Position numbers and translations under genes: made by a program. Below, in pieces: positions 1 through 7,540 of a stretch of DNA of 64,000 nucleotides (its first letter is position 1; each line of letters opens with the position of its first letter). Below the pieces are notes generated by a model that worked only from the letters and a program-made list of their open reading frames with translations, did not search any database and was not told where the DNA came from. Origin of the DNA: Hasllibacter sp963833115 (lineage in GTDB: Bacteria; Pseudomonadota; Alphaproteobacteria; Rhodobacterales; Rhodobacteraceae); assembly GCA_963833115.1 (NCBI GenBank), contig CAWHWS010000002.1, forward strand, positions 248,001 to 312,000. The letters are read 5' to 3'.

Positions 1-1
1 G

Positions 2-583
2 CGCTACGCCGAGGAGGAGCTGGGCCGCTCCCTCGAACGCCTCAAGGCCGCGCGCGAGGCCGTCACCGCCTTCCGCCTGCGCACGCAGATCGTCGACCCC
101 GTCGCCGACATCCAGGGCCAGATGGGCCTCCTCAACACCCTGCAATCGCAGCTCGCCGAGGCCCTGATCGAGCTCGACCTCCTGGCCACCACCACGCGGG
201 AGGGCGACCCGCGCCTCGACCAGTCCCGCCGCCGGATCGAGGTGATCGAGAGCCGCATCGCCGAGGAGCGGCGCAAGTTCGGCGCCGGCGGCCAGGGACC
301 GGGCGGCGCCGACTACGCCACGGTCTTCTCCGAGTTCGAGCGCCTGGGCGTCGATCTCGACTTCGCCCAGCGCACCTACACCGCCGCCCTGACCGCCTAC
401 GACGCCGCCCGCGCGGAGGCCGACCGGCAGTCGCGCTACCTCGCGGCCTATATCCGCCCCACGGCGGCGGAGCGCGCCGACTATCCTCGCCGCCCGATGA
501 TCCTGGGCCTGATCGCGCTCTTCACCTTCCTCGGCTGGTCGATCGCGAGCCTCGTCTTCTACTCCCTGCGCGACCGGGGATAG
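2..583 (+). CDS. capsule polysaccharide export inner-membrane protein, KpsE/polysaccharide co-polymerase type (5' end missing)
   Basis: The reading frame is open from the window edge to TAG at 581, so only the last 193 residues are seen. They hold a long charged, coiled-coil-prone region followed by the motif YPRRP and one terminal membrane helix (around residues 166-186 of the visible part), the usual end of polysaccharide co-polymerase/KpsE proteins. These span the periplasm and work with the KpsT/KpsM ABC exporter in group 2-like capsule export. The ABC ATPase gene follows after 10 bases, which supports the role. The amino-terminal membrane helix and true start lie outside the window. Confidence 0.75.
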   Translation, partial: RYAEEELGRSLERLKAAREAVTAFRLRTQIVDPVADIQGQMGLLNTLQSQLAEALIELDLLATTTREGDPRLDQSRRRIEVIESRIAEERRKFGAGGQGPGGADYATVFSEFERLGVDLDFAQRTYTAALTAYDAARAEADRQSRYLAAYIRPTAAERADYPRRPMILGLIALFTFLGWSIASLVFYSLRDRG

Positions 584-593
584 GGGCGCGGCC

Positions 594-1295
594 GTGATCG
601 CCCTGCACGACCTGCGCAAGTCCTTCACCATCCGCGGCCGCACCAAGGTGGTGGCGGACGGCATCACCGCCACCTTCCCGGCCCGCGTCTCGGTCGGCCT
701 GATGGGCCGCAACGGCGCCGGCAAGACCACGCTGATGGACATGATCGGCGGCCGCATGCGCCCCGATTCGGGCACCATCTCGCGCACCGGCACCGTCTCC
801 TGGCCGGTGGGCTTCGCCGGCAACTTCCACCGCGACATGACCGGCGCGCAGAACGTGCGCTTCGCCGCCCGCCTCTACGGCGTCGAGAGCGAGGCCCTCA
901 TCGACTACGTCGAGGACTTCGCCGAGCTCGGCCCCCATTTCGACGCGCCGCTGCGGACCTATTCCTCGGGCATGCGCTCGCGGCTCGCCTTCGGCATCTC
1001 AATGGGGGTGCCCTTCGACACCTACCTCGTGGACGAGGTCACCTCCGTCGGCGACGCCGCCTTCAAGGCCAAGAGCCTGAGCGTCTTCCGGGAGCGGATG
1101 AAGCGCGCGGGCGCCATCCTGGTGAGCCACTCGATGGGCCAGATGCGCCGCTTCTGCGAGGCCGGCGCGGTTCTCTCGGACGGCCACCTGACCTATTTCG
1201 ACGACATCGAGGAGGCGATCGAGCACCACCGCCGCGTCAACGGGCCCGGCGGGCCGGACGCCGCCGCCGCCGGCGACGACGGGGACGACGATTGA
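594..1295 (+). CDS. kpsT: capsule polysaccharide ABC transporter ATP-binding protein KpsT
   Basis: A 233-residue ATPase starting at GTG 594. It has Walker A GRNGAGKTT (about residues 39-47), the signature YSSGMRSRLA (about 123-132) and Walker B ending YLVDE (about 144-148) followed by TSVGD, all typical of the KpsT/Wzt family of polysaccharide exporters. It would energise transfer of capsule chains across the inner membrane with KpsM and the KpsE-like protein encoded upstream. The carboxyl end is an acidic low-complexity tail (AAAAGDDGDDD), possibly disordered. Its TGA overlaps the apparent start of modA by four bases, which ties the molybdate genes to a capsule transcript. Confidence 0.85.
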   Translation: MIALHDLRKSFTIRGRTKVVADGITATFPARVSVGLMGRNGAGKTTLMDMIGGRMRPDSGTISRTGTVSWPVGFAGNFHRDMTGAQNVRFAARLYGVESEALIDYVEDFAELGPHFDAPLRTYSSGMRSRLAFGISMGVPFDTYLVDEVTSVGDAAFKAKSLSVFRERMKRAGAILVSHSMGQMRRFCEAGAVLSDGHLTYFDDIEEAIEHHRRVNGPGGPDAAAAGDDGDDD

Positions 1296-2062
1296 GCGCC
1301 CGCGCCGCCCTCCTCGCCCTCCTCCTGGGCGCCGCGCCGCCCGGGCCGGCCGCCGCGCAGGACCTCTCAGTCTTCGCAGCGGCCAGCCTCGGCCCCGCGC
1401 TCGAGGATGCCGCAAAGGGGTTCGAGGCCGCCACCGGCCTGCGCGCCGCGATCGTCGCCGCCGGCTCCTCGGCCATCGCCCGGCAGGTCCGCGCCGGCGC
1501 CCCGGCCGACGTGATCGCCCTCGCCAGCGCCGACTGGATGGACGCCCTCGAGGACGAAGGCCTGGTCGCGCCCGGCACCCGCGCCGACATCGCGTCCGGC
1601 ACGCTCGTCCTGATCGGCCCCGCCGGCGCGCCCCCCATCCGCGTCGAGCGCGGCATGGACCTGGCCGCGCGCCTGGGGCCGGGCCGCCTCGCGATCGCCC
1701 TCGTCGACGCGGTGCCCGCCGGCCAGTACGGCCGCGCCGCCCTGGACTCCTTAGGCGAATGGGACGCCCTCGCCCCCGCGGCCGTCCAGACCGACAACGT
1801 CCGGTCCGCCCTCGCCCTCGTCGCCCTGGGCGAGGCGGCGATGGGCGTCGTCTACGCCACGGACGCCGCGGCCGAGCCGCGCGTCGCCGTCCTGGGCGCC
1901 TTTCCCGCCGGCTCGCACCCGCCCGTCGCCTATCCCGCCGCCCGCGCCGCCCGGAGCCCCCGCCCCGAAGCCGCGGACGCCTTCCTCGCCCATCTGCGCG
2001 GTCCCGCCGGGCGCGCCGCCCTCGCCGCCGCCGGGTTCGAGCCGCCCCGGGACGCGCCGTGA
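1292..2062 (+). CDS. modA: molybdate ABC transporter substrate-binding protein ModA
   Basis: A 256-residue periplasmic protein with a short secretion signal (cut expected after AAA, before QDLSVFAAASL). The segment FAAASLGPALEDAAKGFE and the later conserved YATDAAAEP region are typical of ModA, which binds molybdate or tungstate and delivers it to ModB. The start is a TTG lying inside the end of kpsT (ATTGA). It is preferred because it gives a complete signal peptide and no ATG or GTG is better placed. The gene ends in GTGA, shared with the start of modB, so modABC is translated as a coupled unit. Confidence 0.88.
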   Translation: MSARAALLALLLGAAPPGPAAAQDLSVFAAASLGPALEDAAKGFEAATGLRAAIVAAGSSAIARQVRAGAPADVIALASADWMDALEDEGLVAPGTRADIASGTLVLIGPAGAPPIRVERGMDLAARLGPGRLAIALVDAVPAGQYGRAALDSLGEWDALAPAAVQTDNVRSALALVALGEAAMGVVYATDAAAEPRVAVLGAFPAGSHPPVAYPAARAARSPRPEAADAFLAHLRGPAGRAALAAAGFEPPRDAP

Positions 2063-2754
2063 CCCTCGCGCTCGGGCCCGCCGAATGGCAGGCCGTCGCC
2101 CTCTCCTTGCGCGTCTCCCTCGTCGCCACGCTCTGCAGCCTGCCGCTCGGCGTCCTCACCGCCTACGCCCTCGCGCGCTGGCGCTTCCCGGGGCGCACGG
2201 CGCTCAACCTCGCGGTGCACCTGCCCCTCGTCCTGCCCCCGGTCGCGACCGGCTACCTCCTCCTCCTGGCCTTCGGCACCCAGGGCCCGCTCGGCGCCCG
2301 CCTGGCCGACTGGGGCCTCGTCCTCGCCTTCCGCTGGACCGGCGCGGCGCTGGCCGCCGCGGTCATGGCCTTCCCCCTCATGGTGCGCGCCATCCGCCTC
2401 TCGATCGAGGCGGTGGACCCCAAGCTCGAGGAGGCCGCCGCCACGCTCGGCGCCTCGCCGCCCCGCGTCTTCGCCACGATCACCCTGCCGCTGATCCTGC
2501 CCGGCGTGATCGCGGGCGCCCTCCTCGCCTTCGCCAAGGCGATGGGCGAGTTCGGCGCGACCATCACCTTCGCCGCCAACATCCCCGGCCAGACGCGCAC
2601 CGTCCCGTCGGCGATCTACGCCTTCCTCCAGGTCCCCGGCGGCGAGGGCGCGGCCCTGCGCCTCGTCGCGCTCTCGGTCGCCGTCGCCCTGGGCGCGCTG
2701 GTCGCGTCCGAGGCGCTGGCCGCCCGCGCCGCCCGCCGGGCCGCCGGCGCGTGA
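2059..2754 (+). CDS. modB: molybdate ABC transporter permease ModB
   Basis: A 231-residue inner-membrane permease, about the normal ModB length, with five or six hydrophobic helices. The cytoplasmic coupling loop EEAAATLGASPPRVF, followed by ITLPLILPGVIAG, matches the EAA motif of binding-protein-dependent permeases. The segment FAKAMGEFGATITF is a ModB/CysT hallmark. The frame stays open far upstream, but the GTG at 2059 overlapping the modA stop (GTGA) gives the family-length product and is taken as the start. It hands molybdate from ModA across the membrane, driven by ModC. Confidence 0.9.
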   Translation: MTLALGPAEWQAVALSLRVSLVATLCSLPLGVLTAYALARWRFPGRTALNLAVHLPLVLPPVATGYLLLLAFGTQGPLGARLADWGLVLAFRWTGAALAAAVMAFPLMVRAIRLSIEAVDPKLEEAAATLGASPPRVFATITLPLILPGVIAGALLAFAKAMGEFGATITFAANIPGQTRTVPSAIYAFLQVPGGEGAALRLVALSVAVALGALVASEALAARAARRAAGA

Positions 2755-3854
2755 CGCTCCGGGTCCGGCTGCGCCACGCCTATCCGGGCTTCACGCTGGA
2801 CGCGGCCTTCGAGGCCCCGACCGGCGTCACGGTGCTCTTCGGCCGCTCCGGCTCGGGCAAGTCCACCATCGCCCAGGCCGCCGCCGGCCTCCTGCGCCCG
2901 GACGAGGGCCATGTCGCCCTGGACGGCGCCGTCCTGACCGACACCGCCGCCCGCGTCCACGTCCCCCCCCGGCGCCGCCGCGTCGGCTACGTCTTCCAGG
3001 ACGCGCGCCTCTTTCCCCACATGACCGTCGCGGCCAATCTCGACTACGGCCGCCGCCTGGCGCCCCGGGCCGAGCGCGGCGACACGGCCCGCATCGTCCG
3101 CCTCCTGGGGCTGGAGGCCCTGCTCGGCCGCCGCCCCGGGGCGCTCTCGGGCGGCGAGACGCAGCGCGTCGCGATCGGCCGCGCGCTCCTGTGCGCCCCC
3201 CGCCTCCTCATCGCCGACGAGCCCCTCGCCGCCCTGGACGAGGCCCGCAAGGCCGAGATCCTGCCCTATCTCGAACGCCTCGCCGGGGAGGCCATCGTCC
3301 CCATCCTCTACGTCAGCCACGCGCCCGCCGAGGTCGCGCGCCTCGCCACCACCGTCGTCGCGCTCGAGGGCGGGCGCGTCATCCGCACCGGCCCCGCGGC
3401 GGAGGTCCTGGCCGACCCCGCGATCACCCCCGCGGGCGCCCGCGGCGCCGGCGCCGTCCTCGTCGCCACGGTCTCGCGCCACCACGCCGACGGCCTGACC
3501 GAGCTCGAGGCCGGCGGCCTGCCGCTCCTGGTGCCCCTCATAGGGTCCGCGCCCGGCGCCCGCGTGCGCGTGCGCATCGCCGCCTCCGAGGTCATTCTCG
3601 CGCGCGCCCGCCCCGAGGGTCTCTCCGCGCTCAACGTCCTGCCCGGCACCGTCGCGGCGGTCCGCGCCGGCGAGGGGCCCGGCGCCATCGTCTCGGTCGC
3701 CACCGCCGCCGGCACCGTCCTGGCCCGCGTCACCCGCCGCTCCGTCGCCGCCCTAGGGCTCGCCCCCGGCGCCACCTGCTTCGCCATCGTCAAATCCGTC
3801 GCCATCGCCCCCGGCGACGTCGGGGGCGGCGGCGGCGGGGGCGGGGGCGACTAG
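2751..3854 (+). CDS. modC: molybdate ABC transporter ATP-binding protein ModC with molybdate-binding TOBE domain
   Basis: A 367-residue ATPase starting at GTG 2751, overlapping the modB stop by four bases. Walker A is FGRSGSGKST (about residues 31-40), the signature is LSGGETQRVAIGRALL (about 131-146) and Walker B LLIADEP (about 151-157). The last third, from about residue 295, is a Mop/TOBE domain (LNVLPGTVAAV) that in known ModC proteins binds oxyanion and regulates transport. An odd feature is a run of nine glycines before the terminal Asp, encoded by a GGC/GGG-rich tract. The TAG stop shares CTAG with the converging moeA stop. Confidence 0.92.
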   Translation: MTLRVRLRHAYPGFTLDAAFEAPTGVTVLFGRSGSGKSTIAQAAAGLLRPDEGHVALDGAVLTDTAARVHVPPRRRRVGYVFQDARLFPHMTVAANLDYGRRLAPRAERGDTARIVRLLGLEALLGRRPGALSGGETQRVAIGRALLCAPRLLIADEPLAALDEARKAEILPYLERLAGEAIVPILYVSHAPAEVARLATTVVALEGGRVIRTGPAAEVLADPAITPAGARGAGAVLVATVSRHHADGLTELEAGGLPLLVPLIGSAPGARVRVRIAASEVILARARPEGLSALNVLPGTVAAVRAGEGPGAIVSVATAAGTVLARVTRRSVAALGLAPGATCFAIVKSVAIAPGDVGGGGGGGGGD

Positions 3855-5995
3855 AGCCCGAACGCGCCGAACGGCACGAAGCGCACCGGATCGCCCGGCG
3901 CCACCTCCCGCGCCCCGTCCTCGAGCATCACGAACCCCTCCGCCCAGGACAGGCCCGCCGTCCGCCCCGACCCTTCGGAGGCGTACACCTCCGCCCGCCC
4001 CGCGCGCATCCGCGCCCGCAGCACCTCGCGCCGCCCCGCCTTCTTGCGCTTGGCGAACCCGGCCGGCACCTCGAAGCCCTCCGGCGCCTCCCAATCCGCC
4101 CCGGCGAGGCGCCCGAGCGCCGGCCGCGCGAAGAGGAGCGCGCAGGTGAACGCCGCCACCGGATTGCCCGGCAACCCGAACAGCGGCACCCCGCCCCAGG
4201 TCCCCAGCATCAGGGGCCGCCCCGGCTTGATCGCGATCCGCCAGGCCGCCACCCGCCCCTCCGCGCCCATCAGCGCCGAGAGGTGGTCCTCCGCCCCGGA
4301 GGACGCCCCGCCGGAGGTCACTAGCGCGTCGCACCCCGCCCCGTCCAGCGCGGCGCGCAGCCCGTCCCGGTCGTCCGGCGCCCGCCCCAGGTCGACCGCC
4401 TCGAAGCCCCAGCGGCGCAGCAGCGACAAGAGCATCGGGCGGTTCGCGTCGAACGTCTCATGCGCCGGCGCCGCCTCCCCGGGCTCGGTCAGCTCGTCGC
4501 CCGTCGACAGCACCCCCACGCGCAGCCGCGCCCGCACCGGCAGCGCGCCGTGCCCCGTCGCCGCCGCCAGCGCGAGATCCCCGGGCGTGAGCCGCCGCCC
4601 CGCCGCCAGGATCCGCGCCCCCGCCGCCGCGTCCTCGCCCGCGGGCCGCGTGTTCGCCCCCCGCCGCGGCAGGGACGCCAGCGCCAGAACGTCCCCCGCC
4701 ACCGCCGCGTCCTCCTGCAGCGCGAGCGTGTCCACGCCGTCCGGCAACAGCGCCCCGGTCAGGACCCGCACCGCCCGCCCCTCGGGCACGGCCCCGGCGA
4801 ACGGCGCGCCGGCCGCCGCCCGGCCCGCGAGGAGCGGGATCGCCCCCGGATCGCCGACGCTCCCATGCGCGAAGCCGAACCCGTCCACCGCCGCGTTCGG
4901 CGCCGGCGGGTTGGACCGCAGCGCCGCCACGTCCCGCACCAGCACCCGCCCGTCCGCCGCGTCGAGGGAGGCCTCCTCCACCCCCGTGACCGGCGCCATC
5001 GCCGCCTCCAGGCGCGCCAGCGCCTCGTCCACCGCGATCCAGTCCACCCCCCGCGGCAGCGCGAAGCAGTCGTCCCGCAGCGGCGGGGGCGTCGGCCGGG
5101 CCGCGCGGGTCGCGGCCGCGTCGATCTCGCGCTCGAACCCGATCCCGAGCACCCACCCCTCCTCGGCCGCCTCCACGGCGGACGGCATCCGCAGGAGGTC
5201 CGCGCCGCCGCGCAGCGCGCCCAGCACGCCGGCCGCCATCGCCCGCACCTGCCCCGCGTCCTTCGGCTCGCCCGGCGCGCGCCAGAGGCCCTCCGCCCCG
5301 TCCGCATGCGCCAGGTAGCACTCCGCCAGCACGACCGGCGCGTCCGGCGCCTCGAACGGCCACACCGCGCAGGCCGCCCCCAGCGCCGCCCGCACCCGCG
5401 ACAGCGCCGCCATCGCCGTCAGGGTCTGCCCGCCCACGCTGCCGGCATAGGCGATCTGCCACACGCTCTTGGGCCGCCCCGCGAGCCCGCCCAGCGCCCG
5501 CATCGCGCCCTCGGTGATCCGCCATTCGGCAAACGCCGGCGCCTTCGGCTTCGTCGGCGCGAGGTCCGGGGTCGCGGGCGCCGCCGGCCGGCCCCAGAGC
5601 GGCCCCTCCCCCGGCAGCATCGCGTTCAGGCGCGCGGCGACCTCGAACCGATCGTTCCGGCCGTCCTCCCCGTCCGCCAGGTTCCGCGCCATCCAGTCCC
5701 AGAGCGCCAGCGGATCGTCCGACCCCGTCACGTGCCGCGCCGCCCCCGCCGGCCAGCCGAACGCCACGTCGAACACCGCCAGCACCCGCTCGCCCCGCGC
5801 CGCCCGCGCGCCCAGATCCTCGATCAGGTGCGCCACGAGCGCGTGCCGCGTCGGAAAATGCCGCGCCGCGCCCACCCCGCCATCCTCCGCCACGGCGAGG
5901 TGCAGCGTGTTGTCCGCCGGCCGCGTACGCCCCGCCGTCGCCGACCAGTCCACCGCCACCACGGCGTCGAACCCCCTCCCGGGGGCCGCCGTCAC
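3851..5995 (-). CDS. moeA: MoeA/gephyrin-like molybdopterin molybdenumtransferase fused to an amino-terminal DUF429-like domain
   Basis: A 714-residue protein starting at GTG 5995, which overlaps the mobB stop (GTGA). Residues from about 315 to the end form a full-length MoeA: the VDGF motif, VLSTGDEL, TSGGASSGAEDHL, KPGRPLMLGTW and FGLPGNPVAAF. MoeA inserts molybdate into adenylylated molybdopterin. The first 310 or so residues are not part of ordinary MoeA. They show AVDWSA, FDVAFGWP, VLAECYLA and KDAGQVRAMA, which I read as the spaced acidic motifs of an RNase H-fold domain like DUF429. That assignment is an inference from motif layout. The frame is uninterrupted, so the fusion looks real. 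It is the last gene of the fdhD-cdd-mobA-mobB-moeA operon. Confidence 0.85.
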   Translation of the reverse strand: MTAAPGRGFDAVVAVDWSATAGRTRPADNTLHLAVAEDGGVGAARHFPTRHALVAHLIEDLGARAARGERVLAVFDVAFGWPAGAARHVTGSDDPLALWDWMARNLADGEDGRNDRFEVAARLNAMLPGEGPLWGRPAAPATPDLAPTKPKAPAFAEWRITEGAMRALGGLAGRPKSVWQIAYAGSVGGQTLTAMAALSRVRAALGAACAVWPFEAPDAPVVLAECYLAHADGAEGLWRAPGEPKDAGQVRAMAAGVLGALRGGADLLRMPSAVEAAEEGWVLGIGFEREIDAAATRAARPTPPPLRDDCFALPRGVDWIAVDEALARLEAAMAPVTGVEEASLDAADGRVLVRDVAALRSNPPAPNAAVDGFGFAHGSVGDPGAIPLLAGRAAAGAPFAGAVPEGRAVRVLTGALLPDGVDTLALQEDAAVAGDVLALASLPRRGANTRPAGEDAAAGARILAAGRRLTPGDLALAAATGHGALPVRARLRVGVLSTGDELTEPGEAAPAHETFDANRPMLLSLLRRWGFEAVDLGRAPDDRDGLRAALDGAGCDALVTSGGASSGAEDHLSALMGAEGRVAAWRIAIKPGRPLMLGTWGGVPLFGLPGNPVAAFTCALLFARPALGRLAGADWEAPEGFEVPAGFAKRKKAGRREVLRARMRAGRAEVYASEGSGRTAGLSWAEGFVMLEDGAREVAPGDPVRFVPFGAFGL

Positions 5996-6498
5996 GGCCA
6001 CGCCTCCGCGTGCGCCAGGACCAGCTCCGCCAGCCGTTCGGTGTCGTCGAGATGCACCACCGGCACCCCCGCCGGCGGGCGCGCCGGCAGCGGCCCGTCC
6101 GCCGCCACCGCCCTGAGCCGCGTCAGCTCGCCCAGGAGCGGCGCCGCCCCGCACGCCCCGCGCCAGGCCTCGATCTTGGGGTGCCCTCCCGCCTTCCACC
6201 CCTCGACGAGCACGATCTCCGCGTCCATCCGCGCCAGCACCGCGCCCAGCCCCGGCGCCGGCGCCCCGCGCAGCTCCTCGAAGAGGGCCGTCCGCCGCGC
6301 CCCGACGAGCGCGACCTGCCGCGCCCCGGCCTGCCGGTGGCGCCAGGAATCGGTCCCAGGCACGTCCACCTCCGCCTCGTGATGGGCGTGCTTGACCGTG
6401 CCCACGTCGCGCCCCTGCCGGACGAGCTCGGCGACCAGCCGCTCGATCAGGCCGGTCTTGCCGGCGTTCTTGCGCCCCGTGATCCCGATCACACGCAT
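5992..6498 (-). CDS. mobB: molybdopterin-guanine dinucleotide biosynthesis adaptor MobB
   Basis: A 168-residue P-loop GTPase-like protein. It begins with VIGITGRKNAGKTGLIERL, containing Walker A GRKNAGKT, and continues with VGTVKHAHHEAEVDVPGTDS and IVLVEGWKAGG, all MobB features. MobB binds nucleotide and helps MobA load GMP onto Mo-molybdopterin; it is helpful rather than essential in studied bacteria. The ATG at 6498 lies 10 bases inside mobA and the stop overlaps the moeA start, so translation is coupled on both sides. Confidence 0.9.
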   Translation of the reverse strand: MRVIGITGRKNAGKTGLIERLVAELVRQGRDVGTVKHAHHEAEVDVPGTDSWRHRQAGARQVALVGARRTALFEELRGAPAPGLGAVLARMDAEIVLVEGWKAGGHPKIEAWRGACGAAPLLGELTRLRAVAADGPLPARPPAGVPVVHLDDTERLAELVLAHAEAWP

Positions 6499-7115
6499 CG
6501 CCGCCGCGCCTCCTCGAGGTCCCCGGGCGTGTTCACGTTGAAGAACGCCGCCCCGTCGTCGAACCGCGCCTCGTCCCATCCTCGCGCGTCCGCGAAGGCC
6601 AGCACCTTGCGCGTGCCGCCGCGCAGCGCCGCCTCCAGCGCGTCCGCCAGGTCCGCGGGCCAGAGCGCGAAGACCGGGTGCCGCGCCATGCCGCGCTCGG
6701 GGTCCGGCGCCGCCGCGATCACGATCCCCGGCCCCGCCGCCGCCAGCCGCGCGATCAGGTCCGCGGGCAGGAACGGCGTGTCCGCCGCCGCGGTCGCGAC
6801 CCGCCCCTCCCCCGCCCAGCGCATCGCGGCCAGCACGCCCGCCAGGGGGCCCGGCCGCCCCGGCACCGTGTCCGGCAGGACCGGCAGCCCCAGCGCCTCG
6901 AATCGCCCCGCCTCCCCGTTCGCGTTGAGCGCCAGCGCCCCCGCCTGCGGCGCCAGCCGCGCGATCACGCTCGACAGGACCGTGCCGCCCCCCAGCGGCA
7001 GCAGCCCCTTGTCCCCGCCCCCCATCCGCCGCGCCGCCCCGCCTGCGAGGATCACCGCCGGGACGTCTCGGCCCGCGACCCCCGGGTCCGAGACCCCCGG
7101 ATCCGCGACCCTCAC
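6489..7115 (-). CDS. mobA: molybdenum cofactor guanylyltransferase MobA
   Basis: A 208-residue nucleotidyltransferase starting at GTG 7115 in a GTGA overlap with the deaminase gene upstream. The amino end carries VILAGGAARRMGGGDKGLL, the GTP-binding motif of MobA, followed by LPDTVPGRPGPLAGVLAAM and an AAADTPF metal-site motif. It transfers GMP from GTP to molybdopterin to make the bis-MGD cofactor used by DMSO-reductase-family enzymes such as formate dehydrogenase, which agrees with fdhD in the same operon. Length and motif order are normal. Its last ten bases overlap mobB. Confidence 0.9.
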   Translation of the reverse strand: MRVADPGVSDPGVAGRDVPAVILAGGAARRMGGGDKGLLPLGGGTVLSSVIARLAPQAGALALNANGEAGRFEALGLPVLPDTVPGRPGPLAGVLAAMRWAGEGRVATAAADTPFLPADLIARLAAAGPGIVIAAAPDPERGMARHPVFALWPADLADALEAALRGGTRKVLAFADARGWDEARFDDGAAFFNVNTPGDLEEARRRCV

Positions 7116-7540
7116 GGGGTTCGCTCCGCACGGGCGGCGGCGGCCGCGCCGAAGCGCTCGGCCTCCTTCCACGCCTCCGGCAGGAGCGCGCGAAGCGGCA
7201 CCGCCCGCTCGCCGGGCACGATCACGAGGCAGTGCGGCGCGTAGTCCACCAGGAGCTCCCGGCACACGCCGCAGGGCGGGATCACCTCGCCCCGCCGGTT
7301 GACGGCGACGACCACCTCGATCGGCGCGTCCGGCTCGGCCACGCGCGCCGCCGCGATCGCCCCCGGCTCGGCGCAGATCGTCGCCCGCGGCAGCGTGCAT
7401 TCGAGGTTCAGGCCCAGGTGCAGCGCCCCGCGCGTCGCGGCCACCGCCGCCACATGGTGCCGCCCCTCCGCCACCCGCCCGGCGATCAGCGCCCGCGCCG
7501 CCTCCAGCGCCGCGCGCGCCCGCGGCGGCAGGTCATCCAT
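7112..7540 (-). CDS. cytidine deaminase-family protein inside the molybdenum-cofactor operon
   Basis: A 142-residue zinc-dependent deaminase of the cytidine/blasticidin-S deaminase fold. The signature ICAEPGAI (Cys ligand and catalytic Glu, about residues 56-63) and PCGVCRE (two Cys ligands, about 90-96) are both intact, so it should be catalytic. The usual reaction is cytidine or deoxycytidine to uridine, but the true substrate is unknown. It overlaps fdhD by 8 bases and mobA by 4, so it is co-translated with cofactor genes. That placement suggests either a chance passenger or a role with pyrimidine nucleotides in cofactor metabolism; the latter is only an idea. Confidence 0.8.
   Translation of the reverse strand: MDDLPPRARAALEAARALIAGRVAEGRHHVAAVAATRGALHLGLNLECTLPRATICAEPGAIAAARVAEPDAPIEVVVAVNRRGEVIPPCGVCRELLVDYAPHCLVIVPGERAVPLRALLPEAWKEAERFGAAAAARAERTP

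Noticed and set aside
3191..6382. Very long open frames opposite modC and the cofactor operon, and similar ones opposite the RND pump, uvrC and clpB
   Set aside because: They are Arg/Pro/Ala-rich translations of real genes in other frames, caused by the high GC third positions; no family resemblance and no start sites.
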